64,000 nucleotides of DNA from Phoronis australis (Eukaryota > Phoronida > Phoronidae): NCBI GenBank assembly GCA_002633005.1, contig NMRA01000589.1:92641-156640 (forward strand). Direction: 5' to 3'. Below are positions 1 to 11,900 of the stretch, piece after piece. Within the stretch, counting starts at the first letter, position 1, and each line of letters starts with the position of its first letter. Under the pieces are notes generated by a model. It did no database searches, had not been told where the DNA came from, and worked only from the letters and a program-made list of their open reading frames with translations. Both the position numbers and the translations under genes were made by a program.

Positions 1-158
1 TCCTGTTTAATGGTGACTAAACAGTCCAGAAAAGGTAGCTTGCCGTCTTTACAGCTGGGTTCCTGAGTGAATTTGATGTTTGGGTCAAACTCAATTATGA
101 ACTTGAAGAAGGCATAGAGTTCATTCTTGCACATAATAGCAATCGTGTCGTCCACATA
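1..158 (-). mobile_element. Inverted fragment of Penelope-like reverse transcriptase
   Basis: Read on the minus strand, this stretch encodes YVDDT followed by residues closely matching the plus-strand copy at about 455-605 (KNEL, AFFKF, FTQEP, DGKLP, LDCLV). YVDD is the reverse-transcriptase active-site box. The fragment is open but only about 50 codons long and runs off the window start. It lies head to head with the larger copy, separated by an ambiguous base at 160 and a run of G. Confidence 0.75.
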
Positions 159-159
159 N

Positions 160-171
160 GGGGGGGGGGGG
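160..171. other. Ambiguous base and poly-G run at the inverted junction
   Basis: Position 160 is n, followed by eleven G. It lies exactly between the two oppositely oriented Penelope copies, so the junction itself is doubtful sequence. Confidence 0.9.
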
Positions 172-1085
172 TGGCCAGGGTACTTACTGACTAAAAATGA
201 GCTGTTCGAAGACCCCATATATAGCTTTGCTACTATGGGATGTTCCCTGTCAATTGCTCAAATCTGTGACCTTTTGTCGTTAGATCTGAACACTACTTAT
301 TTTGTGTTTAACCAGTTGCATTAAATTGAACCGCACGGATGTGCTATGGGCTCGCCTGTATCTCCCATGGTAGCAAACCTATATACGGATGTCTTCGAAC
401 AGGTCATTGTTATAGTCAGTACCGTCTGGCCACCTCTCTAGAGTGTGGTTGAGATATGTGGACGACACGTTTGTTATTATTCGCAAGAATGAACTCCCTG
501 CCTTCTTCAAGTTCATTAATGAGTTTGACTCTAACATCAGATTCACTCAGGAACCCTGTAAAGACGGTAAACTACCTGTTCTGGACTGTTTAGTCTCCAA
601 TAAACAGGGCAAATCATTTGACACTAAGGTTTACCGCAAGAGTACTCACACTGATTATTATTTACAATTTCACTCGAGCCATCCTCTCATCCACAACCTA
701 GTCACTTGGGTGTGATTCGTACTTTGAACCACAGAGCTAACACTATCATTTGTGATCCATCGACCGTTCCTGAGGAACTGAATTACACTAAAGATGCTCT
801 TACCGAATGCGGTTATCCACGTTGGTCATTCACCAAAGCGGAAAGATCAGAGAGGAGAAAAGTAAACACTCAGACAACCACTACAGTGAGTTCTCCTACT
901 CGTTCCCTACGTCCAGGGTCTTTCTGACTGCCTCAAGAGGACATTTAAACAGTTTGACATTTCTATCATCCGCAAACCGATTATTTCTTTCCACATACAA
1001 CTGGTTAACTTCAAGACCCCCAGGGTAATAAATCATGTGCTGTCTATGGTGTTCAGTAGATCCCCAGTGCTCAGACAGTTACATA
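172..1085 (+). mobile_element. Penelope-like element, degenerate reverse transcriptase
   Basis: Three reading frames in succession encode a recognisable Penelope-type reverse transcriptase. First comes an HGCAMGSPVSPMVANLY block at about 331-390, the Penelope form of the motif before the catalytic box. Then RYVDDTF at about 450 (catalytic aspartates), LPVLDCLV, and VYRKSTHTDYYL with HSSHP near 630-690. After a frame change come VIRTLNHRA and further residues to about 930. A stop codon at about 322 and shifts near 430 and 706 show that it is dead. I did not find the GIY-YIG endonuclease module that many Penelope elements carry downstream. The last 150 bases (FDISIIRKP, FKTPR) look like the degenerate end of the RT region. 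Identification as a Penelope-like element is firm; clade is not assigned. Confidence 0.85.
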
Positions 1086-1649
1086 GGTGAAACGAAACAG
1101 TCCATTAAAATGCGTATGTCACAATATCGCCGTCATAGTTACGGGGACACTTAGGATTCGGAACACGGCGCAATCGTAACGGAACTATGGCCAAGTATAG
1201 GCTCTCCCGCGATATCCCAGGCGACCGGCAATGGCGCTGCGCCGCACTACGACTCCGTTTCCGTCGTTTGCTTCACTGTGCAATGAAGACAATTATTTCA
1301 TTTTTTTAAAGAAAATGGTATCTGAGTGACGATGAAAAGTAGAAGCTGCTGGTAAGATGTGAATTTAAATCGAAGCCTTAGTGAATCGCTCAGAAACTCA
1401 TAATTCTCTCTTAGTCAAACCTTAACTTAAGACGATTTCCAAAGCAATCGCGTCATTATTGCCAACACAAAAAAACGGATTTCGTCTTTGGGCAATTGAA
1501 GACTATTTTAAATACAATAAATTTGTTACGAACTGATTGCACAAAATATAAAACGTGTAATAAGCATTACAAAAAGAAGAAGGTTTCGCGCGCAAACGCT
1601 GTGGACCATAAACAAGTAGGTCTCTTAGTATCAAAATTGGGAGTTAAAT

Positions 1650-1735
1650 CGCGGTGGTGCAGTGGCAAAGCACGCGCTCTCTAACCACCAGGTCGTGAGT
1701 TCGAGTTTGTGGCAATTGCAGTTTTTCCTGTTTGA
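1650..1735 (+). repeat. tRNA-like SINE fragment
   Basis: The segment GGTGGTGCAGTGGCAAAGC resembles a pol III A box, and GTGAGTTCGAGTTT about 45 bases later resembles a B box. No acceptor-stem pairing was seen, so this is more likely a SINE or tRNA pseudogene than a working tRNA. Confidence 0.45.
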
Positions 1736-1829
1736 CACGTTCTCCGTGTTTTTTGTCTTTTTTTCTTGGATAATACTTCACGAATCAAGGAAAATGCTTT
1801 ATTTTTAGAGGAACCCCCTCGAACTCACC

Positions 1830-1913
1830 CCATTCGGTGCTATGCGAATCTACAATCGTTTACAGCCGAAATGTTGGGCCCCCCCTTGTGATATCCTCGA
1901 TCCGCCACTGTGG
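1830..1913 (-). repeat. End of a CAGTGGCGGATC-type repeat
   Basis: On the minus strand it reads CAGTGGCGGATCGAGGATA and then a G run followed by CCAACAT. The copy starting at about 22,910 has almost the same first 45 bases. Confidence 0.6.
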
Positions 1914-2979
1914 CATAAGTAATGGACTGAAGTGTGTGGTCTGTTGTACAGACAAATTGGTGCTTAAAATTCATGTTCAGGAAAAGTGAATCCTAGAAAT
2001 TTTGGTTGCGCCCTTTCGGAGTGCATCTTTCTACTGTCGATGACTTGTTTACGATACTGTCCTGTATTCATACAGTGTGAATAATACACCGGTTAAATTG
2101 GCCAGATATATGCTTGCTGTACATGTATGTGCGTCAAGCACGTGGCTATTACACATCACTGCAAAAACGAAATAGTTGCTGCGACGCCACTTGCATGACA
2201 AGGCTAAAAATCGTTCACAGTCCGCCATTTTTTCACGGTGTTGTAAAGCTAACCAATGACTGCTGAGGTTACATCAACCAATGCTAAAGCGCGTGCCAGT
2301 GCGTGATACCTGTGTGCTTGCTAGGCACGTTGGGGACAAGCGAGACGCATGGGATGGTGTTCTAACGTCAATGCCGCGCCGTCAGGTCAAAACGCCATCA
2401 ATCAACCAGAGTAACGATAACGTCACACACCAAGCTGATGCGGACACAACGTCGCTAATTTTTGTAAGTCTTTAGTCCAGTATTAAACTCAAACTTTATT
2501 TGCTTTTTATTGATAACGTTTTGACTAATTTTGTCACAAAATAAGTAGTGACAAAAATATTTTTTCTTTGTCCAACAAGGATTAATTAATACTTACTAGC
2601 TGTTATGCTCGCAGCGTCCCCTATAGACAAGATTATTAGCAGAGACAGAGGGTGCGTGTATTTGAGGCACCCTGTGTTACTATGAATTTAAGAACAGCCT
2701 TACAGAAGTTAAATTTTTCGTGTCTTATCACCAAAATAGTACAAAACATCAACTGTATTTTAACATGTTGTGCTTTTGACCCTACGTCAGCGAATGGTGT
2801 CGCTTCATAAAAATCCGAGTCGCGTCCCATGAAGTCCGAAGCTCTTACAAAATAACAGTTGATTTCCTTAAACTAAAACTAAATCATTTCCCACACGGCA
2901 CATTTCGGGAATTGTTTCAAGAATTTGGCAGTATGTCCAGATTGCATATTCATTAAACGATCTTCGCTTTGCATTGTAG

Positions 2980-5900
2980 ATATCTTAATTATGGAAAAAA
3001 CCGAAGCAGTCAGCAAAATAGATCTTCTGCAACAGTCTTTGGTAAATTGTTGCTTTTCATGTCAAGAGTGTTTGATAACGCTTCGCAGGCAAAATGTTTG
3101 TTATAAAGTATGGTGAAAAAAAGAAACGACGTTATTGTGCATTGTTATGAATCATTTTCAAAGATCTGGCAACTTTTCAGTATCAGCTAGGTTATTTGTC
3201 GTAGGATCGACAAAAATGCATATCCTTAAGTTTTGTACCAGTATTGTATGACCCCGCGCGTGCTAAAGATTCTGAAAAGCATTTCCTGCTGTGTTCAAAG
3301 GCAGACATACTAATCCAGGAAATTCATTCCCTCACCCACCTTAAGTTATTACATTGCACAATGGGGGACTCGCTAAGTGATAATGGATCCACTTTTTAAC
3401 ACCTATCACTTATCATACTTTATGGTCCCACATGATTACCTGAATGCATGCATTTCTACAGGTGGCACCGTTTTGGCACGAACGCCAACCACATGTAGTC
3501 ATTTTGAATAAACCCATAACAACGAGATATAGTCGATTTACTTATTGAAAGACTTTTCGTATGATTTCATCATTCGACAGAGCAAAGTGTTTTATGGCTT
3601 CATTTCAGAATTAAAAATTCTGTTCTTTACTCCCAATTTGCGGGAGGGGGGCGTCATGGGTCTACCTTAAAACAGTGCAATCTACGTCAATTAAGTGTTG
3701 AAAACAAACGATTATTGCTTGTATTAAGTACACAAGTTTTAAGGCTCAAGGTTTATACTCCAACGGGTTGTTGGTCCGATTTTTTCTTCGGACTACAAGT
3801 CTTCCAAACTATAGCATAATGCACACTGAAGAGTGCGGTTTCCATTGAGATGCGTGCATGCATCTTTTGACCTCTGAGGGATGCGACTTTCTGCTAAATC
3901 TATTTACATTACTTTATTCTTGCTTGGGGCTTGAAACAGGTGGGAATTAAAGAGCAGAAGGAAATCCTAACCAGTGAAATAGCTGTCCAGAGGTCTGAAA
4001 AAGAAGATCTGTTGGAAAACGCACAATCACTTAATGAAGAAATAAACAAGTCGCGAGTGAGTCTAAGCCATTTACTTCTACTTTCTGTCAGCATTTATGT
4101 GCAGTATGTTTGGAGCATTTTGTGTATCTTTCATACCATTAGCACAACAGTTTTCTTTGTAAGAATTCGTAAATTAATGTGAGGCCTCCACAGATTTCTT
4201 GAAACGGAACACAACTTCAACTTGGTAATCCTTGTGATTGTAGAAATCAGTCTAAATTACCAGCGACGATTTGATTACAACGGTGTTACGAAATTATTGT
4301 TAAATATAAAATGCATAAATTTGAGAAACTAGGACTGATTTGCTATTGGTACGTGTGTGCTATGTATTGAATGGCCCTGGTATTAGCAGTAGCACTAGCA
4401 GTAACAAGATCACTAGATAAACGTCACTAAAATCACTTCGAAGTCATTTTTATTGTACTTCAGACTAAAATTTCGTCACTGAACGAGACCATAGACCTGC
4501 AATTGAATGAATTGAAGGAATTGACCGACAAGTATGAAGATCAGCAAAACGCACTCAACAATTTTCAGGTATGACTTGATGATAAATATCGTGTGAAAGT
4601 TATGTGTAATTTGTTATTTGTCAATTGTCCCTAATGATGTCTTTTCTCTGAAATTCAGAGTGACAATAGAATGCTAGAAGAAAAGTTACTCGACAGCCAA
4701 AAAACGTGTAACAGCCAAATAAGCGAGATTGAAGAGCTGACCTTGGAACTAAAAAGTAAAAGGTATGAATTCAAAAGCAACAAACCTGCATATCAGTATT
4801 CTAATCCTTAAGTCTGCCGGGCCTTATGCAATGAACGAATTCCAGTTTCTTATTTAACCACTATTTTTCACCTTGACTATCAAAAGTAATTCATGGTTTT
4901 TATTCGTCACACTTTTAAAGATGTACCAAAATTAATTCCCAATACCAGGTACATGCGTTTGAATAAATCTTCCACACCTATTCATTCGCAAAGCGTGATC
5001 ATTTGAAGTTTATTTGTCTTTTTGTTAAAATTGTGTGTTGGATAATTTAATTGCAGATTGCAAGAATTGGACTGGAGTGCCCAGTTGGAAAAACTTTTAT
5101 CTAACAAAGAAAAGTTAGAGAAGGAAAAATCATTTCTCGAACGTCACGTTGATGACATTAAAGAAAACTTAGAGGTGTGTGATTTGAATCATTTTGTCGC
5201 TACAGTTCTATTTTTTTACTGCTTATGAATTTCTTATTCCAACTATAGGAAACAGTTTGATAAATTAACCTCGACAATGAACTTTAACCAGCAATTATTG
5301 ATATAATTTCATGAATTTGATACGCATTAATCTTAAGTGTGAAAACTGTCGTCTGAACTTCACTAGGTTTTGCAATTCGTACTTAATGGATACAATTTGT
5401 TACATAACAACAACTCGTGTTTGGTTTTACAAGACAGTTTCTTGTGCATGGATATTAACAGGGTACGAGAAGTACATGACTAACAAATTCACATCTTTCA
5501 CTTAACAGGAGTGCAAAAATAAAGTCTCCACGTTGGAAGAGAGAGACAAAGAGTCGAACCGTAAGATTCAGTCTATCACGTGAGTGACACTTTGTACATC
5601 AAATACCTTGATCAAAATTTAAAGTTTCGCTACCACATTCTGTTATTCTTAAGTTAATCTTTATCGTCTTCTCATCTACATTGAAGAAAAGAAAAGAAAC
5701 TTGCAGAAGAAGCGTCGAAGGAAGAAGTGGCAGAAAGAGACAGAAAACTGGAAGACCTTTTATCTAAAGTATGATTTACATGATGAGTATGAATTTCCTC
5801 TTAGATGATTAAATGAAGCACACGACGTTATAGACGTGCTGAATGTAAATGTAGAAAAATAAACTTGTTGGCTTGTTAGTCGGTATGAAATGTTCCTCTC

Positions 5901-8900
5901 CTAAAAACTTTGGCCCAGCCGCAGCCTTAACTGTCCTTCGTCAATGCCTACTGCTGGACCTACATTTACAGCGTTCCACTACCGTTCGTAGTTCAAACAA
6001 TTTCCCGTTACCTAAGCTGTAAGTCAACCTATTGTCCTTTCATTACTGGTTTATCTTGTTTCTCGAAAACAGAATGGTGAACCTGCCTGAAAACTACACA
6101 TAGACGGGTGACAAAACTTTTGCCAAGCTCTAGGACGTTTACCACAGTCTCCCACCGGAATCCGGCTGTCTTTATATTTCAATCCGAAGGTCATCGTCGA
6201 TTTCTCTTTTCCAGCTGTCCTGAAAGAAATATCTTCCACACAGGATTGTTCTAAAACCCCCTCGACCCCCACACCCCACGACCCCCTCGACCCACGGCCC
6301 ACAACCCTGTCGACCCAATCTACGCAAGTTCGACTCGATCTGAACATAGAACAAGCGCTGACTTGAAGGACCAACGAATCGGGCCGTGAGCTCAGCTGAC
6401 TTTTCCCTGTATTTTTTCATTAAGAGAGTAGAATCGACAAGTTTAAAAGCCAAAAACAGAAAAAAACAACGCGACCAAATCAAATCAAAGACCTACGGAC
6501 GTCACAGATGTAGTTCCCGGCAGAGTGTAATCGTCTCGTCTGCTCTTCAGTGAATGGCAGATTCAAGCTTTTTAGAAGAGAGTGCAAGGAACCGACGAAA
6601 ATGTAATTTCATTAGTAATTACAATTTGAAAAAACAAACTGTTAACTAAAAAAGTATCTCATCGTTATATGGAGTATATTGTAAACGAGTATACAACAGA
6701 AAGCAAGTAATAAAAATGTGAAATTATGTACATTCACGCTAACGTGCTCCCTCCCTAAGTTTAGTAGAATATGGCCATTGGTAATTGATGGTTGACAACG
6801 TTAGCACGCTCTCAATCGGCTAATTCAGACCACGTTCTCACACTACTTTCTGCTTTTAAGCTCCAGAATTGAGCCAGAGTACATAGGCGAGCAAGTGTGT
6901 CTTGTGGGATAGTCGTTCACCGACGTAATATGATTGTGAAATGTGTTAAAAGTGCAAAAATACATCTATTGCGACAGGTTGTGGGTCGAGCGGGTTGTGG
7001 GGTGAGGGATTGAGGGATTTTAGAAAATCCTTCCACACGCCCGTGATGTCTTACGTAGACCGGCGACGGTCGTGCACATGTGGCGAGAAATATCAGATTA
7101 TGCAACGAAAACGTTAACTTTATTCCATTTTTTACGAATTCTATACTATAATTCAACATTCCTTCTTCACCGACCATTTACTTCAGCTAATATTTGAAAA
7201 AGGTAGTTAAGTCTCGAACATGGTCGCGAAAAGCTCGACTGTTACTAGTATTATCTTGCACAGCCTAGTCACTTTTCCCGGTAGAAACTTGGTGTGCCCG
7301 AACGTCTTCCTGAATTGACGGAAGATTTAAGGTTGGATAGAAACTTTAATGGTTTATTATGAAGAAACAAGCTTATTAAACTATTTGCCACACAGTATTA
7401 AAGATTGCAATACACCATACGAGTACAAAATTAATTTATGAAATCAATAATTTATAAGTATTGCTTCAAGGTCGAATTTTTAGAAAGTGAGGTGAAGGCC
7501 AAGGAAGAAGACTTATCAAACCTGAATTGTCGATCTACTGAAGCTAGAAATGACACGGCTGCAAAAAACAAGCAAATCAAAGAGTTAGAGAAAGAGGTAT
7601 TTTCTTCAAGTGTTTTTGGTCTGCAATTTTTGAGATTTTGTCATGACATAGATGAAGTTCTATCTAATAATGTCGTGATTTCAGATACGAAATATAAAAT
7701 CGAAGCTTGGAAACCAAACTAAAAAGATTTCTGCACACGAAAACGATGTTAAAGGCTTGAATGAAAAACTAGAATCAATGGAACTCTCGAAGAATGCTGC
7801 AGAGAAAGAAATAACATCTTTGAAGTACAACCTTGACAAATCCACAGAGCAACTAAAGAAAACGACTGAACAGGTGGACGTAATTTTGAGAGCTGACCCA
7901 TGGCAATTGTTTCCTCAAATTTTCGTTATATTATGTAATTGGAAATAGTATTAATATGATTGACATTTTTAATTTTGTTTTTTAAAATGCCAATGACTAA
8001 AAATGAGGATATAATTATAGCACTTGGCAGGTCTCTTGTACCTCCAAGCCTACCTACGCATAATCACCTAATTGCTAACTTTAGGCAGAGAAAAACCAAA
8101 GATGTGCAAAACAAACTACAAAAGAAAAAGAAGATGCCAGAAAAGAATTTGATTGTAAAATGAAAGAGATGATAAAAACCCTTGACGAATTTAAAAAGGA
8201 AAATGAAAAAATAGTTTTGCAAAAGGAACTGGAGATTGAACATCTTAAGAAACAAGTCAGCAAGACACAAGAAAGTAAACTACTGGTAAGTTAATCTTTT
8301 GTTTTAATTTGTTTGTGGAAGCCGGTGGACAATTTTCTACCACTAAAACTGTTCAGTATTGTAATGAACTATTTGTAGCGAAGAGTATTTTCAGTTGCCA
8401 CACAAAAATTCATTAACACAGTGCGGATATCATTCAGGGTGTGAATTAAGCTGGGCTATAAACTCAAACAACTGCCAAATCAACTGACAATTCAGTGCAT
8501 TTACTGGTAGAAAACTGGTCTCGGCTTATTTCTTACTCAGATTAGAACAAAAAGCTTGTCAATGTATAAACACGTGCTCAACACTGATATGGGAGGGACT
8601 TGACTTTGTTGACATTCCATGGTTCGAGCTTGGTCTTATCCAACAACGAACGGTTAATTATTCCGAAGACCAGAAATCCCACTTCGCAATAAGAAACAAG
8701 CTAGCAGTATTTTTAACCATTTTAGCCCAAATCAAAGTTTTTTGACAGAAGACGGGTTCATAGACCTTTGAACACCGCTAAGAACAGATCCAATAATTAA
8801 TCTTTGCTTTTCATAATACTGCTCAATTTCCGAAAGAAATCACAAGTGACCCTTTGCAGCGTAGTAATGATTAACAGGACAGAAATATTTTAGGCAGCAG

Positions 8901-11900
8901 TCTTGTTGCGAAAACAGACATTTGAACAAAACTCGTACGGCTACATTTATGAATGTTTTGAAAAATAGTCGAAATTTGTCATTTCCTATAACTGTGTTGA
9001 AATCGTATTTCTGTTTTCTTACCTGACATAGGAAAGGGAAAACGATGAGATGAAAAAAGAAGTGGATCACATGGCAATGATGATAAAACAATTGAAAAAG
9101 GATAAAGAAGACGGTTTGAAGGAAACGGAAAATAAGCAACGTAAAATCGAAATGCTAGAAAGAAAGGTTAAATCAAGGGTAATTGGTACTTAGCACTTCC
9201 TATCATAACCTGCTTAGTTGCTTTTATTGCTGCCATGTTAGAAATTAAATATGACATTAATTTGGAAAAATGTGATTGCTTTAAACAAACAGCTGAGCAA
9301 GGAGGATATGTTGTAACTTCAGACCTTGTAGGTCTTTTGTTCAATAGACCGAGACCCAAAAATGGTCCGACTGCTGGCAAACACTTCGCACTGCGGACAT
9401 TGCTGTTACATGAATGTAAACTGCCAGAATTGAATTCAAAGCACTGCCGGAGCGCCTCAACTCAAAGAGTTAGTGGCACGTTGGACGGGTTTAGCCTGAA
9501 TATAAACAATCTTTACTTTTCACAATGTTCCAGTAGGTATACGTCGGCTCAGGAAGGAAAAACAAAATATGGAATGTAAGGTTGAAATTATTTTAATAAG
9601 TGTCAAAAGGAAAGGTGATCTGTACCTTACACTTCATTTAAGTTATCCTTTTATTGCAACAATCATCCCAGCAGGCTTCTCGTTACTGACAACAATTGCT
9701 CAGTGGCGTTCACGCCATGCCTACATTGTAACCCTAGACTGGAACCTTTATTTATATATTAAGTGTTTTTTATAATGTGAATATTATGTTGTGTATCCAC
9801 GAATCCAAAGCAATTGTCAAATGTTTTGATTAATTTTTTTGATCCACAGAAAAATCAGATCGTTGATTCTGTGATTATGCTGTCTTTGGATGGACCTCAC
9901 AGATGTACTCACTTTAAAGTTGGCTGTATATTGAGCCATTGAAGTCACGCTCAACATAACTTTAAGAGAAGTTTCATGAATCGATTCCCAGATACCCTTG
10001 GACATTTTGCTATTTCAACAATTTTGATTTTGAAAGATTTATGTAATTGTAAACCACAACCTGTATCTCGTGTTGGCAAAATGTCTCATAGATTATGTCT
10101 GGTGTGTTTTTCAGGACATGGTTGCCACCGATTGTGCCGGCACCAAACAAGCAAAGCCTGTGCCATCCCCTAAACCAGCGACGCCAAAATCTAAAGCAAT
10201 CGATGCCCTGGCAAAGAACGTTCGAATGTCATCCACTCCAAAGACTCCTAGACTTATTAGCAATTTAGCAGTAGTGAAAGCTCAACCGTTCAACCAGGTG
10301 AAAATGGTCAGGAAGTTTGCGTTTAGTTTAATATGAAAAAGGTTTAGTTTACTGAAACGCAAATCCATTGCATTATATTAATTGTCTAAAAAAGCAATTG
10401 GCTCATTTTTACTTTTACACAAAGAATTTGTCAACCTTGTCCTGAAAGTGTAGTAAAATATCCAGGCATTCGATTTAGAAGAAACGTTAAGTGACGTCAA
10501 TGTACACACTTCAGAATTAATAAACACGTTTTACTGTATCGACAGGCCACACCGTCCAGAACGCCAACACTGGTTTTGCGCACACCGCAAAACAAAACAT
10601 TGCCGTTGAGTGGTATTCTGAGACAAGCTAATTCTGTCCCTAAGAAAAGGCACGTGATGTTTTCATCTGATAATTCTAAGGATTGCGCACATTCCGACTC
10701 AGGGGAATCATCAACTTCGGAGCTAATGGATGTTGAGGTCGGTAAAAAAGATCACGTTTGGAAAATGACAAGTGACAATTACTGAAAGTGTAAACACTAA
10801 ATAAATGTAAACATTTTGGATGTGCTCTGGTCAATTCTGCATATTTGACTTAAGATAAACGAAGTATGTGATCTTTTAAAGTTCAAAAAGACAACTTTCG
10901 AAAAGTTGAATAACGACTAGGAAAGCGACGAAACTACATGCCAAGAATTGTGCGATGACACTTGGCTTACCTCAAAATCCAGTTGCTGCCTGGTCGAGTT
11001 TGGTCGTTGGCCCAGAAATGTTGTACACCCAGCAGAATTTATGATCAGGATACTGGCAACATTGTTTAAAAAATATAGGTTATGGAAATCACATTTCTTG
11101 TCCGGTTTTCAAAATTCAAAAACCTAGTAACCACGTGTAGTTTCACGAACTATTCAACTATGCCTATATTTAGAATTTTTCAAAATGAAAAGTTAAAAAA
11201 AGTACTTTTGTCATCCCAGTTTGTTTATGACGGGTTTGATTGGCTAGAAAATGATAACATCAGCAGCCTGAGGTGAAATGTTTTACTACAAATGCATGGC
11301 GTCTTTTATCTTTGCGGCAGATTTTGAGGTACGCAAACAGGTGTCAGTGTAGGATTCTTTTCATATAAACACAGATAGAGCAAAACAAGGTAAAATAGTA
11401 TCAGTTGCCTTTAGGTAAACGTGTTGATGAAATTCTTGTTGCATATAACAAACATTTAACTAAAATTGACCAATTCGTCAAATTAATACGTTGCAGATTG
11501 TTATGCAGACTTTGTGAAAGTTACATTTGTCCAAGTTTGTTTTTTCTCAAATAGGTAGAGACTATGCCCAGAGGGAAAACTAGACCGTCGCCATCAGTAC
11601 GGCTTTCTCCTGGTGTGTCAAGGCTGTCTAAAAGGCAAACCGCCTCAGGAAAGCAAGCTGCTAGACACAAAACAGCAAAGGTGTGGGAATTCACCTGTTC
11701 CTGTTTTGTTGTTTTCACAATATACTGTTTAAGAGGGTGTAACTTCAATGCATGTGTGATTAAGAGATGGCAATCTCTTTGCGAACACTTCATTTATCAG
11801 TACTGCCGCATTTATGCGGAAAATACCAGTTCAGGACCTAGCGTATATTTGGAAGTGACGAGTATACGCTCAGGTATTTCAATAATGTAAGCTGGCGCGC

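Larger units (their letters stand above)
1086..2979. other. Non-coding stretch before the first recognised sycp1 exon
   Basis: I find no convincing exon here. It holds a tRNA-like segment near 1,650-1,735 and the end of a CAGTGGCGGATC-type repeat near 1,830-1,913. The N-terminal exons of sycp1 should lie here or upstream of the window, but no candidate with the correct phase (one base left over) was recognised. Confidence 0.6.

Noticed and set aside
2281-2475. N-terminal sycp1 exon
   Set aside because: Composition does not fit and there is no acceptor/donor pair with the required phase into 2,980.
9817-10005. Additional sycp1 exon after the acceptor near 9,849
   Set aside because: The frame is not coiled-coil-like, reaches a stop quickly and has no donor that keeps phase.
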